This document shows, piece by piece, positions 1 through 8,741 of a stretch of 64,000 nucleotides of DNA. Origin of the DNA: JAUHXS01 sp965213575. Lineage in GTDB: Bacteria; Bacteroidota; Bacteroidia; Chitinophagales; JAUHXS01. The notes below the pieces were generated by a model, which was given only the letters and a program-made list of their open reading frames with translations, was not told the DNA's origin and did no database searches. A program made the translations under genes and the position numbers. Location of the stretch: the NCBI GenBank assembly GCA_965213575.1, contig CBDBZN010000022.1:1-64000 (forward strand), in the 5' to 3' direction. The first letter of the stretch is position 1; each line of letters starts with the position of its first letter.

Positions 1-703
1 TCATCTTTGAAAGACAAATGAAATCCTTTTGGAATTTGCATCTCAAAATCATAACGCTTATTAATATATTGTTTCTAATTCTTTTTCTCTACCTAATGCA
101 AAAAATATGTTTTCGATAAGCTTTATCTTCTGAATTAGACAGATAAGTTAGTAGTTGCTGCTTATTGTTTTCCAAAAGGCCAATAAGATCCTCTTGATTT
201 GCTGCAAGAATAAAAATAATTTGTTGAGGCCTTGCCCAAACATCCGATTTATGATGAAAAAATGGAGTGTTATTTTTTTGTAATTTCTCCAAATTTTCTT
301 CTCCCAACATTTTTTTTATTAAATAGGTAAATTTGATTATTAGCATTATAATTTCCTATAAAAATTAGTGTTTTATATTTTTTAAATAAATCGTCAAATT
401 CACTTGCATACCTAAAATTAGGAGCGAATATAGATTCATATTGGGGAACAGCCGGGAAAGGTGCAGTTAATATTTTATTTAAGGTATCGCCCACACTTGA
501 TTTTAGTAATAATTCATCAGCAAAAAACCATTAGTTCATCCGGCCTGCCAATAGAATTAGGAAGAAGTTTTTTCTTATCTTCTTTAGTCATTTGCTCTTG
601 ACAAGAACATAGGCAAAATTATAAATACACCGATAATACTTATCCAGCTATATCTTATTAGTAAAGAGGCCAATAAAAAAATATAATTTTTGATATAACC
701 CAT
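1..703 (-). pseudogene. DUF4837-family lipoprotein, 3' end outside window, broken by five frameshifts
   Basis: Joining short reading pieces on the minus strand gives a lipoprotein of the DUF4837 family. It has a hydrophobic N-terminus, a lipobox-like LLCSC, then SIGRPDE, a region with PQYESIFAP, and WARPQQIIFI. Those landmarks match DUF4837, a Bacteroidota-specific family of unknown function. The frame is interrupted near 612-613, 522-527, 310-317, 100-105 and 57-69. The four clear ones are explained by one extra base in a run, and the coding sense continues cleanly on both sides. About 232 residues lie in the window and the rest runs past base 1. The start was placed at the ATG at 703, which opens a lipoprotein signal. 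The family call rests on remembered motifs. Whether the gene is dead or mis-sequenced cannot be settled here. Confidence 0.6.
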
Positions 704-797
704 AAAAACTTAATTAACTTTTGATTGAATAGTAGTCAAAAGAGATGGTAGCTTTAATTTATTATGGCAAGATATTAAATTGAAGCCTGTGAGGGTA

Positions 798-2351
798 CTA
801 ACAACCGTCATTTTTTATTTTTAACGTCATCCCCGGCTTTATGCCGCTACCTTGCAGATTGTTATCTTGCTTAATCTGATCAATTTTTGAACAGGGATAA
901 TCTTTGGCTATTTGCCATAAAGTATCGCCTGATTTTACTTTGTATAGTAGATAACCTGAGGAAGTAGTGTGAGCATGGGTAGCAGTGGATTTATCTTGAG
1001 TTTGCTTTTGGGCAAATGTCATGTTGTTAATATTTTCATATTTACTAACTTGATCTTTTGGCACATAGATACTTAACTTCTTCCCCACAGATATGCTACT
1101 TCCATACATGTTGTTCCAATTTCTGATATCTTGCGCTGAGCATTTATACCATTCAGCTATATAACCTAGATTATCTCCTGATTTTACTGTGTAATGCAAA
1201 AGTACATTGCCGGAAGTGTTGGCAGTTGGTTGATTATCCTTACTATTATCATCATTTTCGAGTGTAGTTTCAATAGGCGAAGAATATTTATAAATAGAAT
1301 CTAAATATTGATCAAATAAATTGATTTGGCTTAATGGAAGCCTTAACATGGAACCTGATTGGCTTTGAGGAATAATAGGATGCCTGTATTGTGGATTAAG
1401 AAATTTTAGTTCTTCTTCGGGGATATTTAAAAAAGCAGATAATTGTTCAAAATCGGCCCTGTTATATATCATAATCGTGTCCGTTAAAGGATGATAATAA
1501 GGTGGATTACCTGGATATATATTATGCAATTCATAAAAGTTCATCACATAATTAGCAGCGATAAAAGCAGGTACATACCCTCTGGTTTCTTTAGGTAAAT
1601 ATTCCCTTAACAGCCAAAAGTTTTTTAATCCTCCCGATCTTCTAATTGCTCTGTTCACATTACCTGGGCCACAATTATAAGCGGCAATTGCCAACAGCCA
1701 ATCATCATATCTTTTATATAAATCGCTTAGAAATTTGGCAGCAGTTTCTGTGGCTAAATAAGGATCGCGGCGCTCATCAATGTAAGAGTTGATATTTAAT
1801 CCATAACTTTTACCTGTTCCATACATAAATTGCCATAATCCTGTTGCTCCAACTCTTGAAACAGCATGAGGATTTAAGGCTGATTCTACTACAGCAAGGT
1901 GTTTCAATTCTAAAGGCATATTATATTTATCTAAAATTTCTTCAAAGATTGGATAATATATTTTACTTAAGCCTATCATATTGCTGACCTGTAGGCGCTT
2001 TCTTATCAAGTAAGCATCTATATAATTCTGTACATATTTGTTATAGGTTAGCGGTATAATACTTTTCGATTGGATTTGTGCATACCTACTTAAGATTATT
2101 GAATCATTATATACCGGGATCGAATCACATGCAAAACCAAATTTTTCAATCAAGTAGCTGGTGTCGGAGCAAAAGATATCTGATATTTCGTAAAGCTGAG
2201 TGATCATGCTGTCTAATTGCAGCATAATCTCATCACTGAGTACTTCGTCATCTATGTCCGAAGGCTGTTTGCCATCATTATCAGCTAGCATATTTAAAAA
2301 GGAAAAAGCACTTAATAATATGATCCCAAGTGTAGTTAAAAAAGATTGCAT
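798..2351 (-). CDS. mltD: LysM-containing membrane-bound lytic transglycosylase (MltD-like)
   Basis: A 517-residue exported murein hydrolase that cleaves the MurNAc-GlcNAc bond of peptidoglycan with anhydro-product formation. Residues 1-20 form a signal peptide. The SLT/goose-lysozyme-like domain spans roughly residues 130-260 and carries the catalytic Glu in VVESALNPHAVS (near 155), the GLWQFM motif and the AYNCGPGNV motif. Two LysM repeats follow, starting at YTVKSGDNLGYIA and YKVKSGDTLWQIA, for peptidoglycan binding. There is no lipobox Cys, unlike E. coli MltD, so it may be periplasmic or anchored by an uncleaved signal. It lies just upstream of the DUF4837 gene on the same strand, with a 94-base gap. 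It diverges from purK, with the promoters in the 113 bases between them. Confidence 0.9.
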   Translation of the reverse strand: MQSFLTTLGIILLSAFSFLNMLADNDGKQPSDIDDEVLSDEIMLQLDSMITQLYEISDIFCSDTSYLIEKFGFACDSIPVYNDSIILSRYAQIQSKSIIPLTYNKYVQNYIDAYLIRKRLQVSNMIGLSKIYYPIFEEILDKYNMPLELKHLAVVESALNPHAVSRVGATGLWQFMYGTGKSYGLNINSYIDERRDPYLATETAAKFLSDLYKRYDDWLLAIAAYNCGPGNVNRAIRRSGGLKNFWLLREYLPKETRGYVPAFIAANYVMNFYELHNIYPGNPPYYHPLTDTIMIYNRADFEQLSAFLNIPEEELKFLNPQYRHPIIPQSQSGSMLRLPLSQINLFDQYLDSIYKYSSPIETTLENDDNSKDNQPTANTSGNVLLHYTVKSGDNLGYIAEWYKCSAQDIRNWNNMYGSSISVGKKLSIYVPKDQVSKYENINNMTFAQKQTQDKSTATHAHTTSSGYLLYKVKSGDTLWQIAKDYPCSKIDQIKQDNNLQGSGIKPGMTLKIKNDGC

Positions 2352-2464
2352 GCGATGTTTATATTAGGAATATACTAAATTAGCAATTCAGTTGGGTTTT
2401 ACCAACTCCTTATATAACGTTATCAATTTAATTTAATTATTTTTATAAATCATTTAGTATATCA

Positions 2465-3601
2465 ATGGATTTAAATAATTTGAAAGTAGGGATTTTAGGG
2501 GGTGGGCAGTTAGGTAGAATGATCGTTCAATCTGCCATTGATTTTGATATAAATATTTACATATTAGATCCCGATAAGCATGCACCATGTGCTAATTTAG
2601 TAAGTAATTTTTCTATGGGATCTATTACAGATTATAAGGATGTGTACAATTTTGGTAGAGATAAAGATATTGTAACTATTGAAATTGAAAATGTAAATGT
2701 AGAAGCATTAAGGCAATTAGAAAAAGAAGGAATAAAAGTACATCCTTCTGCTGAGGTGATCGGCTTAATTCAGGATAAAGGACTGCAGAAAAAATTTTAT
2801 AAAGAAAATAAAATCCCTACTTCTGATTTTGTACTTATCAACAATCAAAATGATATTAATCAATATACGGATATGTTTCCTGTGTTCCAAAAGTTGCGTA
2901 AAGGAGGCTATGATGGCAAAGGAGTGTGTTATTTAAAAGATCAAGCTGACATACAAAAGGGTTTTGAGGGGCCTTCGATATTAGAAAAAAAAGTAAACTA
3001 TAAAAAAGAAATTTCTGTCGTATGTGCGAGAAGTGCAAATGGAGAAATTGCTGTATTTCCCGTTGTAGAATTAGTGTTTGATCCGAAATACAATTTAGTA
3101 GATTATTTGTTTTCACCTGCGGACATTAACACAAAAGTAGAAGTGCAAGCGCGGGAATTAGCTGAAGAGATTCTTAATAAATTAAATGTAGTAGGTACGC
3201 TTGCCATTGAAATGTTTGTTTTAGAAGATGATGCGGTCTTAATAAACGAAATGGCTCCAAGAGTTCATAATAGCGGCCATCATACCATCGAAGGAAATGT
3301 TACTTCGCAGTTCGAGCAGCATCTTAGAGCAATTTGTAATTTTCCGTTAGGCGATACAAGTAGTATATCTCCGGCAGCAATGGTAAATTTAATTGGTGAT
3401 AATAATCATAAAGGTGAAGTAACTTATGAGGGATTGATAGAATTATTGGCTATGCCTGGTATTCATCCACATATTTATGGTAAAAAAACTACCAAGCCGG
3501 GAAGAAAAATGGGGCATATTACTATCGTAGATAATGATCTTCAGCAGATGTTTAATAAAGTGAAACAAGTAAAAAGTAAAATTAAAGTACGCGCTAATTA
3601 A
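2465..3601 (+). CDS. purK: N5-carboxyaminoimidazole ribonucleotide synthase
   Basis: A 378-residue ATP-grasp enzyme of de novo purine synthesis. It makes N5-CAIR from AIR, ATP and bicarbonate in the cytosol. The N-terminal GILGGGQLGRM (residues 9-19) is the PurK dinucleotide-like loop. LRKGGYDGKGV is the ATP-grasp loop, and INEMAPRVHNSGHHTIE carries the metal-binding and substrate residues near 260-276. Length matches the family. purE follows after 28 bases, so the two form an operon that produces and then mutates N5-CAIR. The upstream 113 bases are shared with the divergent transglycosylase gene. No frameshift was seen. Confidence 0.96.
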   Translation: MDLNNLKVGILGGGQLGRMIVQSAIDFDINIYILDPDKHAPCANLVSNFSMGSITDYKDVYNFGRDKDIVTIEIENVNVEALRQLEKEGIKVHPSAEVIGLIQDKGLQKKFYKENKIPTSDFVLINNQNDINQYTDMFPVFQKLRKGGYDGKGVCYLKDQADIQKGFEGPSILEKKVNYKKEISVVCARSANGEIAVFPVVELVFDPKYNLVDYLFSPADINTKVEVQARELAEEILNKLNVVGTLAIEMFVLEDDAVLINEMAPRVHNSGHHTIEGNVTSQFEQHLRAICNFPLGDTSSISPAAMVNLIGDNNHKGEVTYEGLIELLAMPGIHPHIYGKKTTKPGRKMGHITIVDNDLQQMFNKVKQVKSKIKVRAN

Positions 3602-3629
3602 TTTTACATTAATAATAAATGATAGAATA

Positions 3630-4124
3630 ATGCAAAATCAACCACTCGTAGGGATTATAATGGGCAGTCAATCTGATATGCCTATTATGAAAGAAGCTTC
3701 AGAAATTCTAAATAAATTAAATGTAGGTTTTGAAATTACGATTGTGTCAGCACACAGAACTCCTCATAGAATGGTAGAATATGCTGAATCTGCTAGAGAG
3801 CGTGGGTTGAAAGTGATTATTGCAGGAGCGGGAGGTGCAGCACACTTACCCGGAATGACAGCATCGTTGACTACCTTGCCTGTTATTGGTGTGCCCATCA
3901 AATCAAGTAATTCTATTGATGGGTGGGATTCAATTTTGTCTATTTTGCAAATGCCAAATGGTATTCCGGTTGCTACAGTAGCACTAAATGGAGCTAAAAA
4001 TGCCGGGATTTTGGCTGCAGAGATAGTAGGTGCTTTCAATTCTAATATTGAAAAAAAATTGGAAGATTATAAGCAAGAACTTAACGAAAAAGTAATGAAT
4101 TCAGTTAAAGCTCTAAATAGATAA
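3630..4124 (+). CDS. purE: N5-carboxyaminoimidazole ribonucleotide mutase (class I PurE)
   Basis: A 164-residue cytosolic mutase converting N5-CAIR to CAIR, the step after PurK. The class I signature residues are visible: GIIMGSQSDMP (about 8-18) for the phosphate site, AHRTPHRM with the catalytic His, and AGAGGAAHLPGM. It follows purK by 28 bases and is certainly co-transcribed with it. The stop codon lies one base from the stop codon of the convergent response regulator gene, leaving no room for an ordinary intergenic terminator. Confidence 0.96.
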   Translation: MQNQPLVGIIMGSQSDMPIMKEASEILNKLNVGFEITIVSAHRTPHRMVEYAESARERGLKVIIAGAGGAAHLPGMTASLTTLPVIGVPIKSSNSIDGWDSILSILQMPNGIPVATVALNGAKNAGILAAEIVGAFNSNIEKKLEDYKQELNEKVMNSVKALNR

Positions 4125-4125
4125 T

Positions 4126-4824
4126 TTAATTGCTTACTATTTTAAAACCTTTACCATGCACGCTGATGATTTCGATATTGCTATCATCTTTAAATATCTT
4201 CCTTAGTTTAGTGATAAATACATCCATGCTGCGGGCTGTAAAGTAATCATCATTTCCCCAAATTGTGTTTAATGCTATTTCTCTCGTTAAAGTATTGTTT
4301 TTATTAATTAGCAATAGTTTTAATAATTCCGCCTCTTTAGAGGTGAGCTTTTTCTCATATCCCGGTTTAGATAATTTTTGTGTTTTTGAATTGAAAAAGT
4401 ATTCTCCGAATTCAAATTCAGTTTGGCCTGTCGTTGGCGAGCTCGTTGATTCACTTCGCCTCATCACTGCTTGAATTCTTAAAAGTAATTCTTCCATGCT
4501 GAAAGGTTTAGTTAGATAGTCATCTGCTCCTAATGTGAAACCTTTGATTTTATCTTCATTTAAAGATTTTGCGGTTAAAAATATAATAGGAACATCTTTA
4601 TCAATAGACTTAATCTCATTAGCTAGTGTGAAACCATCTTTTAGAGGCATCATCACATCTAATAAACAAAGGTCAAATTGATGATCTTTAAAAACTTGTA
4701 AGCCTTCCACACCATTTTGCACAAGTTGTATCGTATATTTTTTGAGTTCCAAATACTCTTTTAGAACAATTCCTAAATTAGGATCATCTTCTGCCAATAG
4801 TATATTTGTCTTATAATTTTTCAT
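4126..4824 (-). CDS. OmpR/PhoB-type response regulator (RprY-like)
   Basis: A 232-residue transcription factor. The receiver domain (about 6-122) has the acidic pair in LLAEDDPN, the phospho-acceptor Asp56 in LLDVMMP, the switch Thr in FLTAKS and the Lys in LTKPF. A winged-helix DNA-binding domain covers about 135-230 and ends in the GKGFKI turn. The start ATG overlaps the stop of the upstream kinase by 4 bases, so kinase and regulator are translationally coupled partners. The sequence resembles the Bacteroidota RprY regulators, whose targets differ by species, so the regulon is unknown here. Confidence 0.92.
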   Translation of the reverse strand: MKNYKTNILLAEDDPNLGIVLKEYLELKKYTIQLVQNGVEGLQVFKDHQFDLCLLDVMMPLKDGFTLANEIKSIDKDVPIIFLTAKSLNEDKIKGFTLGADDYLTKPFSMEELLLRIQAVMRRSESTSSPTTGQTEFEFGEYFFNSKTQKLSKPGYEKKLTSKEAELLKLLLINKNNTLTREIALNTIWGNDDYFTARSMDVFITKLRKIFKDDSNIEIISVHGKGFKIVSN

Positions 4825-6458
4825 GCAGATAATTTAAGTGGTAAAATAATTTTTAGCATGGTTCCTTCTCCTAATGCGCTAATTACTTCAATTTTGCCAT
4901 TATGCATGGCCACAATTTTGTACACATAACTTAATCCTAATCCAAAACCTTTTACATTATGAATATCTCCGGTAGGTAAGCGATAGAATTTTTCAAATAT
5001 TCTTTTTTGCGTTTTTTTATCCATACCTATTCCTTCATCTTGAATAGTTATAATAATGTTGTCAGATAAATTTTCTGTTTTTAATAATATTTGAGGTGAG
5101 TCCGGAGAATATTTATTGGCATTATCTAATACATCATAGATAATGTTAGTTAAATGAACATCGTCGCCTTCCACTATACTTTTTATAGCATTAAGTTGAA
5201 GGTTTAGATCTCCTGCTCTTTTTTCTATCTGCAATTTTAAATGATCCACGCTTTTGTTGATAATAAAGTGAATATCGACTAAATCTTTTTTTAGTTTGAA
5301 ATCACCTTTATCTAGTTGAGCAATTTGTAATACTTTTTGTACTTGTTCATTCAATCGTTTATTTTCTTCATCTATAATTTTTATATAACGTTTAGCTTTA
5401 TTTTCTTCTAGTACTACATTTGGCTCCGAGAGTACTTCGGTAGCTAAGCGAATGGTAGAAATAGGTGTTTTTAATTCATGAGTCATATTATTAATGAAAT
5501 CAGTTTTAACATCTGATAATTTCTTTTGCTTTAAAATAGTAGAAATAGAATAAGTAAAACATATGATTATAAGTATTATAAATATACTAGATGAAAGTAA
5601 TATTTTGCTCATATTAGCTAATAAATATGAGGATTGGCTGGGAAAGGCCAATAGTAAATAGCTTGAATTAGGAGCAAGGTCATTAGGAAATAGCTTCTGC
5701 ACGTAATTAGCATTTAATACTTCATTTGCCGGTTTTTTCTCATTTTTAAAGGCCCATCCGATTTTATCATCCGGTAGATACATCCCTTTATTTAGCACAT
5801 ATATTTCAAAATTATATGCAGCAGTTATACCCTGTTCTTTGAGATTTATTTGAATAAGGCTGTCTAAATTCACAGAATTTACCCGTTGTTTAATTGGTTT
5901 AGATAGGTTAAGCAGCTTATTTACAATATCTTCAATAAAATCTATACGGCTTAAAATTTTATTGATCTTTTTATTTGCGGTATAGCTTGTACTTAAATTT
6001 TCTTTTGGAATAATATAGTCATCAGCTTCATTACGGTTACTTAACGATGGAAGGATATTTTTGGATTTTACAGATATTTCATAATCGGTTAAGCCTGCTG
6101 AATCTTCAAATATTATAGAGCTGTTTCTAATTATATACTCATTATCTTCATCATATAAAAACAGGCCGGTGCTATCAGAAAAAGCTTTATAATTAAATCT
6201 AATTTCACCATTTTCACTTTTTATAAAAAGCTGTTGGTTTTTGTTTTTAGAAGAAGCTACATCTAAAGATATTGCAGATAATGTTTCTTTATATTCCAGT
6301 TGTTTGGCTACGTTCGTTAATGCGGTTTGGACATTTTGCTGGAATTGCTCTTCTTTTAGTTTAAACAAGTTTTGAGTCCAGTAAAGTTGGATAGTAATTA
6401 GCCCTATTAAAGCAATGCTGGCTAAGATGACGGTAATTAAAAGTAGTGCTCGATTCAA
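4821..6458 (-). CDS. two-component sensor histidine kinase (RprX-like)
   Basis: A 545-residue inner-membrane kinase. A first membrane helix lies at about 4-27, then a periplasmic sensor region of roughly 250 residues with no recognised fold, then a second helix (LLSSSIFIILIIICFTYS) near 285-305. The HisKA domain has the phospho-His in MTHELKTPIS. The ATPase domain shows the N box (VLDNANKYSPDSP), G1 (DEGIGMD), F (FEKFYR) and G2 (GFGLGLSYV) motifs. It is followed with a 4-base overlap by its OmpR-type regulator. The upstream 152 bases separate it from the siaC-like gene and contain that gene's likely terminator, so the kinase should have its own promoter. Confidence 0.92.
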   Translation of the reverse strand: MNRALLLITVILASIALIGLITIQLYWTQNLFKLKEEQFQQNVQTALTNVAKQLEYKETLSAISLDVASSKNKNQQLFIKSENGEIRFNYKAFSDSTGLFLYDEDNEYIIRNSSIIFEDSAGLTDYEISVKSKNILPSLSNRNEADDYIIPKENLSTSYTANKKINKILSRIDFIEDIVNKLLNLSKPIKQRVNSVNLDSLIQINLKEQGITAAYNFEIYVLNKGMYLPDDKIGWAFKNEKKPANEVLNANYVQKLFPNDLAPNSSYLLLAFPSQSSYLLANMSKILLSSSIFIILIIICFTYSISTILKQKKLSDVKTDFINNMTHELKTPISTIRLATEVLSEPNVVLEENKAKRYIKIIDEENKRLNEQVQKVLQIAQLDKGDFKLKKDLVDIHFIINKSVDHLKLQIEKRAGDLNLQLNAIKSIVEGDDVHLTNIIYDVLDNANKYSPDSPQILLKTENLSDNIIITIQDEGIGMDKKTQKRIFEKFYRLPTGDIHNVKGFGLGLSYVYKIVAMHNGKIEVISALGEGTMLKIILPLKLSA

Positions 6459-6542
6459 TAATTATACGTATATATATTAATGACAATATAACTAATAATG
6501 GTTAAGAGCTTGGAAATATTATAAATTAACTAAAAGTATTAA

Positions 6543-6570
6543 ATAAAAAAAGCTCAAACTGTTAGCTTAA
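6543..6570 (-). terminator. probable intrinsic terminator after the SiaC-like gene
   Basis: Read on the minus strand, a 5-bp stem (AAGCT/AGCTT) with a 9-base loop is followed by a run of seven T. It sits about 40 bases past the stop of the SiaC-like gene. The stem is short, so the call is tentative. Confidence 0.4.
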
Positions 6571-6610
6571 ACTTTCTTAATCTGTGCAGCCTATTAGTAA
6601 ATTCTACAGA

Positions 6611-6985
6611 TTAATAAGATTTTAAGTCGAAGTCGATATCTACCAGTTCTGCATATTCTTCACCTGCTTCTTCCATATCTTCATCATCCTTTTCAAAATA
6701 CCAGGTAACTTTTAGATCGGTTCCATTATTTTTTATTTCATCTATTTTTAGTAAAATATCCAGGATAACCTTTGATGATGCGGTATTAAAATATTCTAAT
6801 TTGAAAACGAAATTGGAGCCATTTTGAGGATTTTGTTTAAACTCATTCAGCCAATCAAGTACCGGTTGATAAAACTGTGCAGCGTCTTCCGGGATAGATA
6901 TGCCTGAAAATTCTAAATTATTATTTTGAACATCGAGTATTATCTTTGGAGTATCTTCAGTAGATTCAATATTTATTACTTCCAT
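6611..6985 (-). CDS. siaC: SiaC-family regulatory phosphoprotein (DUF1987)
   Basis: A 124-residue cytosolic protein of the SiaC (DUF1987) family. The family signature is seen in TPKIILDV at the N-terminus, the GISIPEDA block that carries the phosphorylatable residue region, LEYFNTASSKVILDIL near the middle, and the acidic VTWYFEKDDEDMEEAGEEY end. In Pseudomonas, SiaC is phosphorylated by the kinase SiaB, dephosphorylated by SiaA and activates a diguanylate cyclase. Here the SiaB-like gene lies 17 bases upstream on the same strand, but no SiaA or SiaD-like gene is in the window, so the output partner is unknown. Confidence 0.85.
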   Translation of the reverse strand: MEVINIESTEDTPKIILDVQNNNLEFSGISIPEDAAQFYQPVLDWLNEFKQNPQNGSNFVFKLEYFNTASSKVILDILLKIDEIKNNGTDLKVTWYFEKDDEDMEEAGEEYAELVDIDFDLKSY

Positions 6986-7002
6986 ATATTGCTAAAGTTA
7001 AA

Positions 7003-7560
7003 TTAATTTTTAGAAATTATTGCTTGAAATGTGAAGAACGCTAAGTTGTTTCCGGTTAGATCAAAATCATATCTAATTTTATTACCTGATTTCCGTGCGA
7101 TATCGATTAAACCTAATCCCGCACCTCCTTTTTTTGAAAGGCTTTTATTTAGCCGTACATTTTTATACAGTTCCTTTAGCCCGGCGTTATTTAAAGAGTT
7201 TATAAACTCTATTTTTTCTTTTAATTCCTTAATGTTATTTTCTAAAATGGTATTTCCGGTAGTAATAACATAGTCATTATTTACTTTGCCGATCATGAAT
7301 ATAGCAGACCGTTGTGCTAAAGTTGGTTCATGCTCTGCATGTTTAGCAAGATTTTGCAAACACTCCACCATAATGTTAAAAATCTTTTTTTTAATTGTAG
7401 CATTTTCTCCTTCAGCTTCAAGATTTTTTTTAATCATAGATAAGACGGTGTTAGTGATATCTTGATTAAAATCTCCTTCATAAACTACAATCAGATTTTG
7501 ATTTTGCATCTCATAATGAAAATCATATACAAACTTCATATCTGTATTCTCAATTTGCAT
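7003..7560 (-). CDS. siaB: SiaB-family protein kinase (DUF6272, GHKL-like)
   Basis: A 185-residue cytosolic GHKL-type kinase. The segment MVECLQNLAKHAEH (about 63-76) is an N-box-like helix with the Asn that binds magnesium. KGGAGLGLIDIARKSG (about 144-160) is the ATP-lid glycine motif. The family kinase SiaB phosphorylates SiaC, and the siaC-like gene follows 17 bases downstream, so they form a two-gene operon. A divergent NarL-type regulator starts 138 bases away, and the region between should hold both promoters. Function is inferred from family and neighbour. Confidence 0.82.
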   Translation of the reverse strand: MQIENTDMKFVYDFHYEMQNQNLIVVYEGDFNQDITNTVLSMIKKNLEAEGENATIKKKIFNIMVECLQNLAKHAEHEPTLAQRSAIFMIGKVNNDYVITTGNTILENNIKELKEKIEFINSLNNAGLKELYKNVRLNKSLSKKGGAGLGLIDIARKSGNKIRYDFDLTGNNLAFFTFQAIISKN

Positions 7561-7698
7561 AATAGTTTGTATAAAATTTATAGTTGAAGTAATTTTAGAT
7601 TAAGGTATAAAACTTTTACAAAAAATGAAAATATTTAAACATACGCTATGCTTATTTTGAGATACCGTAGAAATTTTTTGTAATTTCAACATTAAATA

Positions 7699-8385
7699 TT
7701 GAGGTTGAAACGTAAAAGTGATAAAAAAAAAATAAATGTTGCTATAGCTGATGATCATCAGGTAGTTTTAATAGGATTAAAAACCCTTTTAAGCAAGGCA
7801 GATGATATAGAAGTTGTTGGAGCAGCATTTGATGGTGAGGAATTAATCCAATTAGTAGAATCGGGCTTAGATATTGATGTAGTATTAATGGATATTAATA
7901 TGCCTCGTATTAATGGGATAGAAGCTACAAAATATCTTAATAAAGAGCATAGCCATATTAATGTTTTAGCAATAACAGTTAATGAAGATGAGGCATCAAT
8001 CAAAAAGATGTTAAATGCGGGAGCCTTAGGTTACATATTAAAAGATGATGATGAACAGGATATTATGATCAATGCGATCAGAAAGGTATGTAAAGGAGAA
8101 AGCTATTTTAGTAATAAGGTTTCTAGTGTACTTTTATCTAAATACATGACTAAGCATCCATCTAATATGAAGGTAGAACCTAATCTGGATACAGATTTAA
8201 CAGATAGGGAAGTACAAATACTAAGACTAATAGCTCAAGAAAAAACCAGCACAGAAATAGCAGATAACTTATTTTTAAGTATTAAAACTGTAGAAATGCA
8301 TCGCAGCAACTTGATCAAGAAGATAGGCGTTAGAAGCTCTATCGGCTTAATCAAGTATGCTGTTAAGCTTAAATTAATTGAGTAA
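7699..8385 (+). CDS. NarL/FixJ-type response regulator, TTG start
   Basis: A 228-residue transcription factor. The receiver domain has ADDH at about 17-20, the phospho-acceptor Asp65 in LMDINMPR, the switch Thr in AITVNE and the Lys in YILKDD. The LuxR-type helix-turn-helix spans about 160-225 (LTDREVQILRLIA through KTVEMHRSNLIKKIG). No ATG or GTG in frame lies ahead of the receiver domain. The first usable start is TTG at 7699, with another TTG 6 bases on. A run of ten A at the start leaves open a small sequencing error there. It is divergent from siaB and convergent with a small Xre-like gene, and it resembles the regulator at 10.4 kb. Confidence 0.88.
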   Translation: MRLKRKSDKKKINVAIADDHQVVLIGLKTLLSKADDIEVVGAAFDGEELIQLVESGLDIDVVLMDINMPRINGIEATKYLNKEHSHINVLAITVNEDEASIKKMLNAGALGYILKDDDEQDIMINAIRKVCKGESYFSNKVSSVLLSKYMTKHPSNMKVEPNLDTDLTDREVQILRLIAQEKTSTEIADNLFLSIKTVEMHRSNLIKKIGVRSSIGLIKYAVKLKLIE

Positions 8386-8390
8386 AGTTA

Positions 8391-8627
8391 TTACAATCCT
8401 TTAAACAGATCAGATAGCTTTATATTATAAAAGTCACATAATTCCTTAAGAGTTGTTATGTTGACATTCATGATATAATTCTTGTTTTCCAGTCTTCCAA
8501 TATGAATACCTGTTCCTTTAAGAATTTTTTCCTGTACAAAATTATTTTTTAATCTGGCCGCTTTTAACCTAGATTTTAATTCAAGAATTAAATCTTTATC
8601 TATTCTTTCTTTTTTATCTTTTTTCAT
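8391..8627 (-). CDS. small Xre-like helix-turn-helix protein
   Basis: A 78-residue protein, basic at the N-terminus, with a Cro/CI-type helix-turn-helix over about 14-75. Helix 1 is in LILELKSRLKAARLK. The recognition region is GIHIGRLENKNY, and the closing helices are TTLKELCDFYNIKLSDLF. The usual Gln in helix 2 and the canonical SxxE are altered (IGRLE), so it is an atypical member. It ends 6 bases from the stop of the convergent response regulator. Target unknown. Confidence 0.75.
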   Translation of the reverse strand: MKKDKKERIDKDLILELKSRLKAARLKNNFVQEKILKGTGIHIGRLENKNYIMNVNITTLKELCDFYNIKLSDLFKGL

Positions 8628-8741
8628 TTTAATATAATTGTCTATAATCTAATAACTGAAATATTGTGTCCTTAATGCAAAAATAGTAATAAAGTTTTAA
8701 CATACCTAGTGGATACCCTGTAATTTAAAATAGGGTATCTA

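Noticed and set aside
718..742. CTTTTGA/TCAAAAG inverted repeat between the transglycosylase and DUF4837 genes
   Set aside because: The stem is 7 bp with an 11-base loop and no T run on either strand, which is common by chance in such AT-rich DNA.
2856..3116. Minus-strand open frame of 86 codons inside purK
   Set aside because: It is fully antisense to a well-conserved enzyme gene and shows no family features.
6459..6610. tRNA or riboswitch in the gap between the kinase and siaC-like genes
   Set aside because: No cloverleaf or known aptamer core is seen, only AT-rich DNA and a short terminator-like stem.
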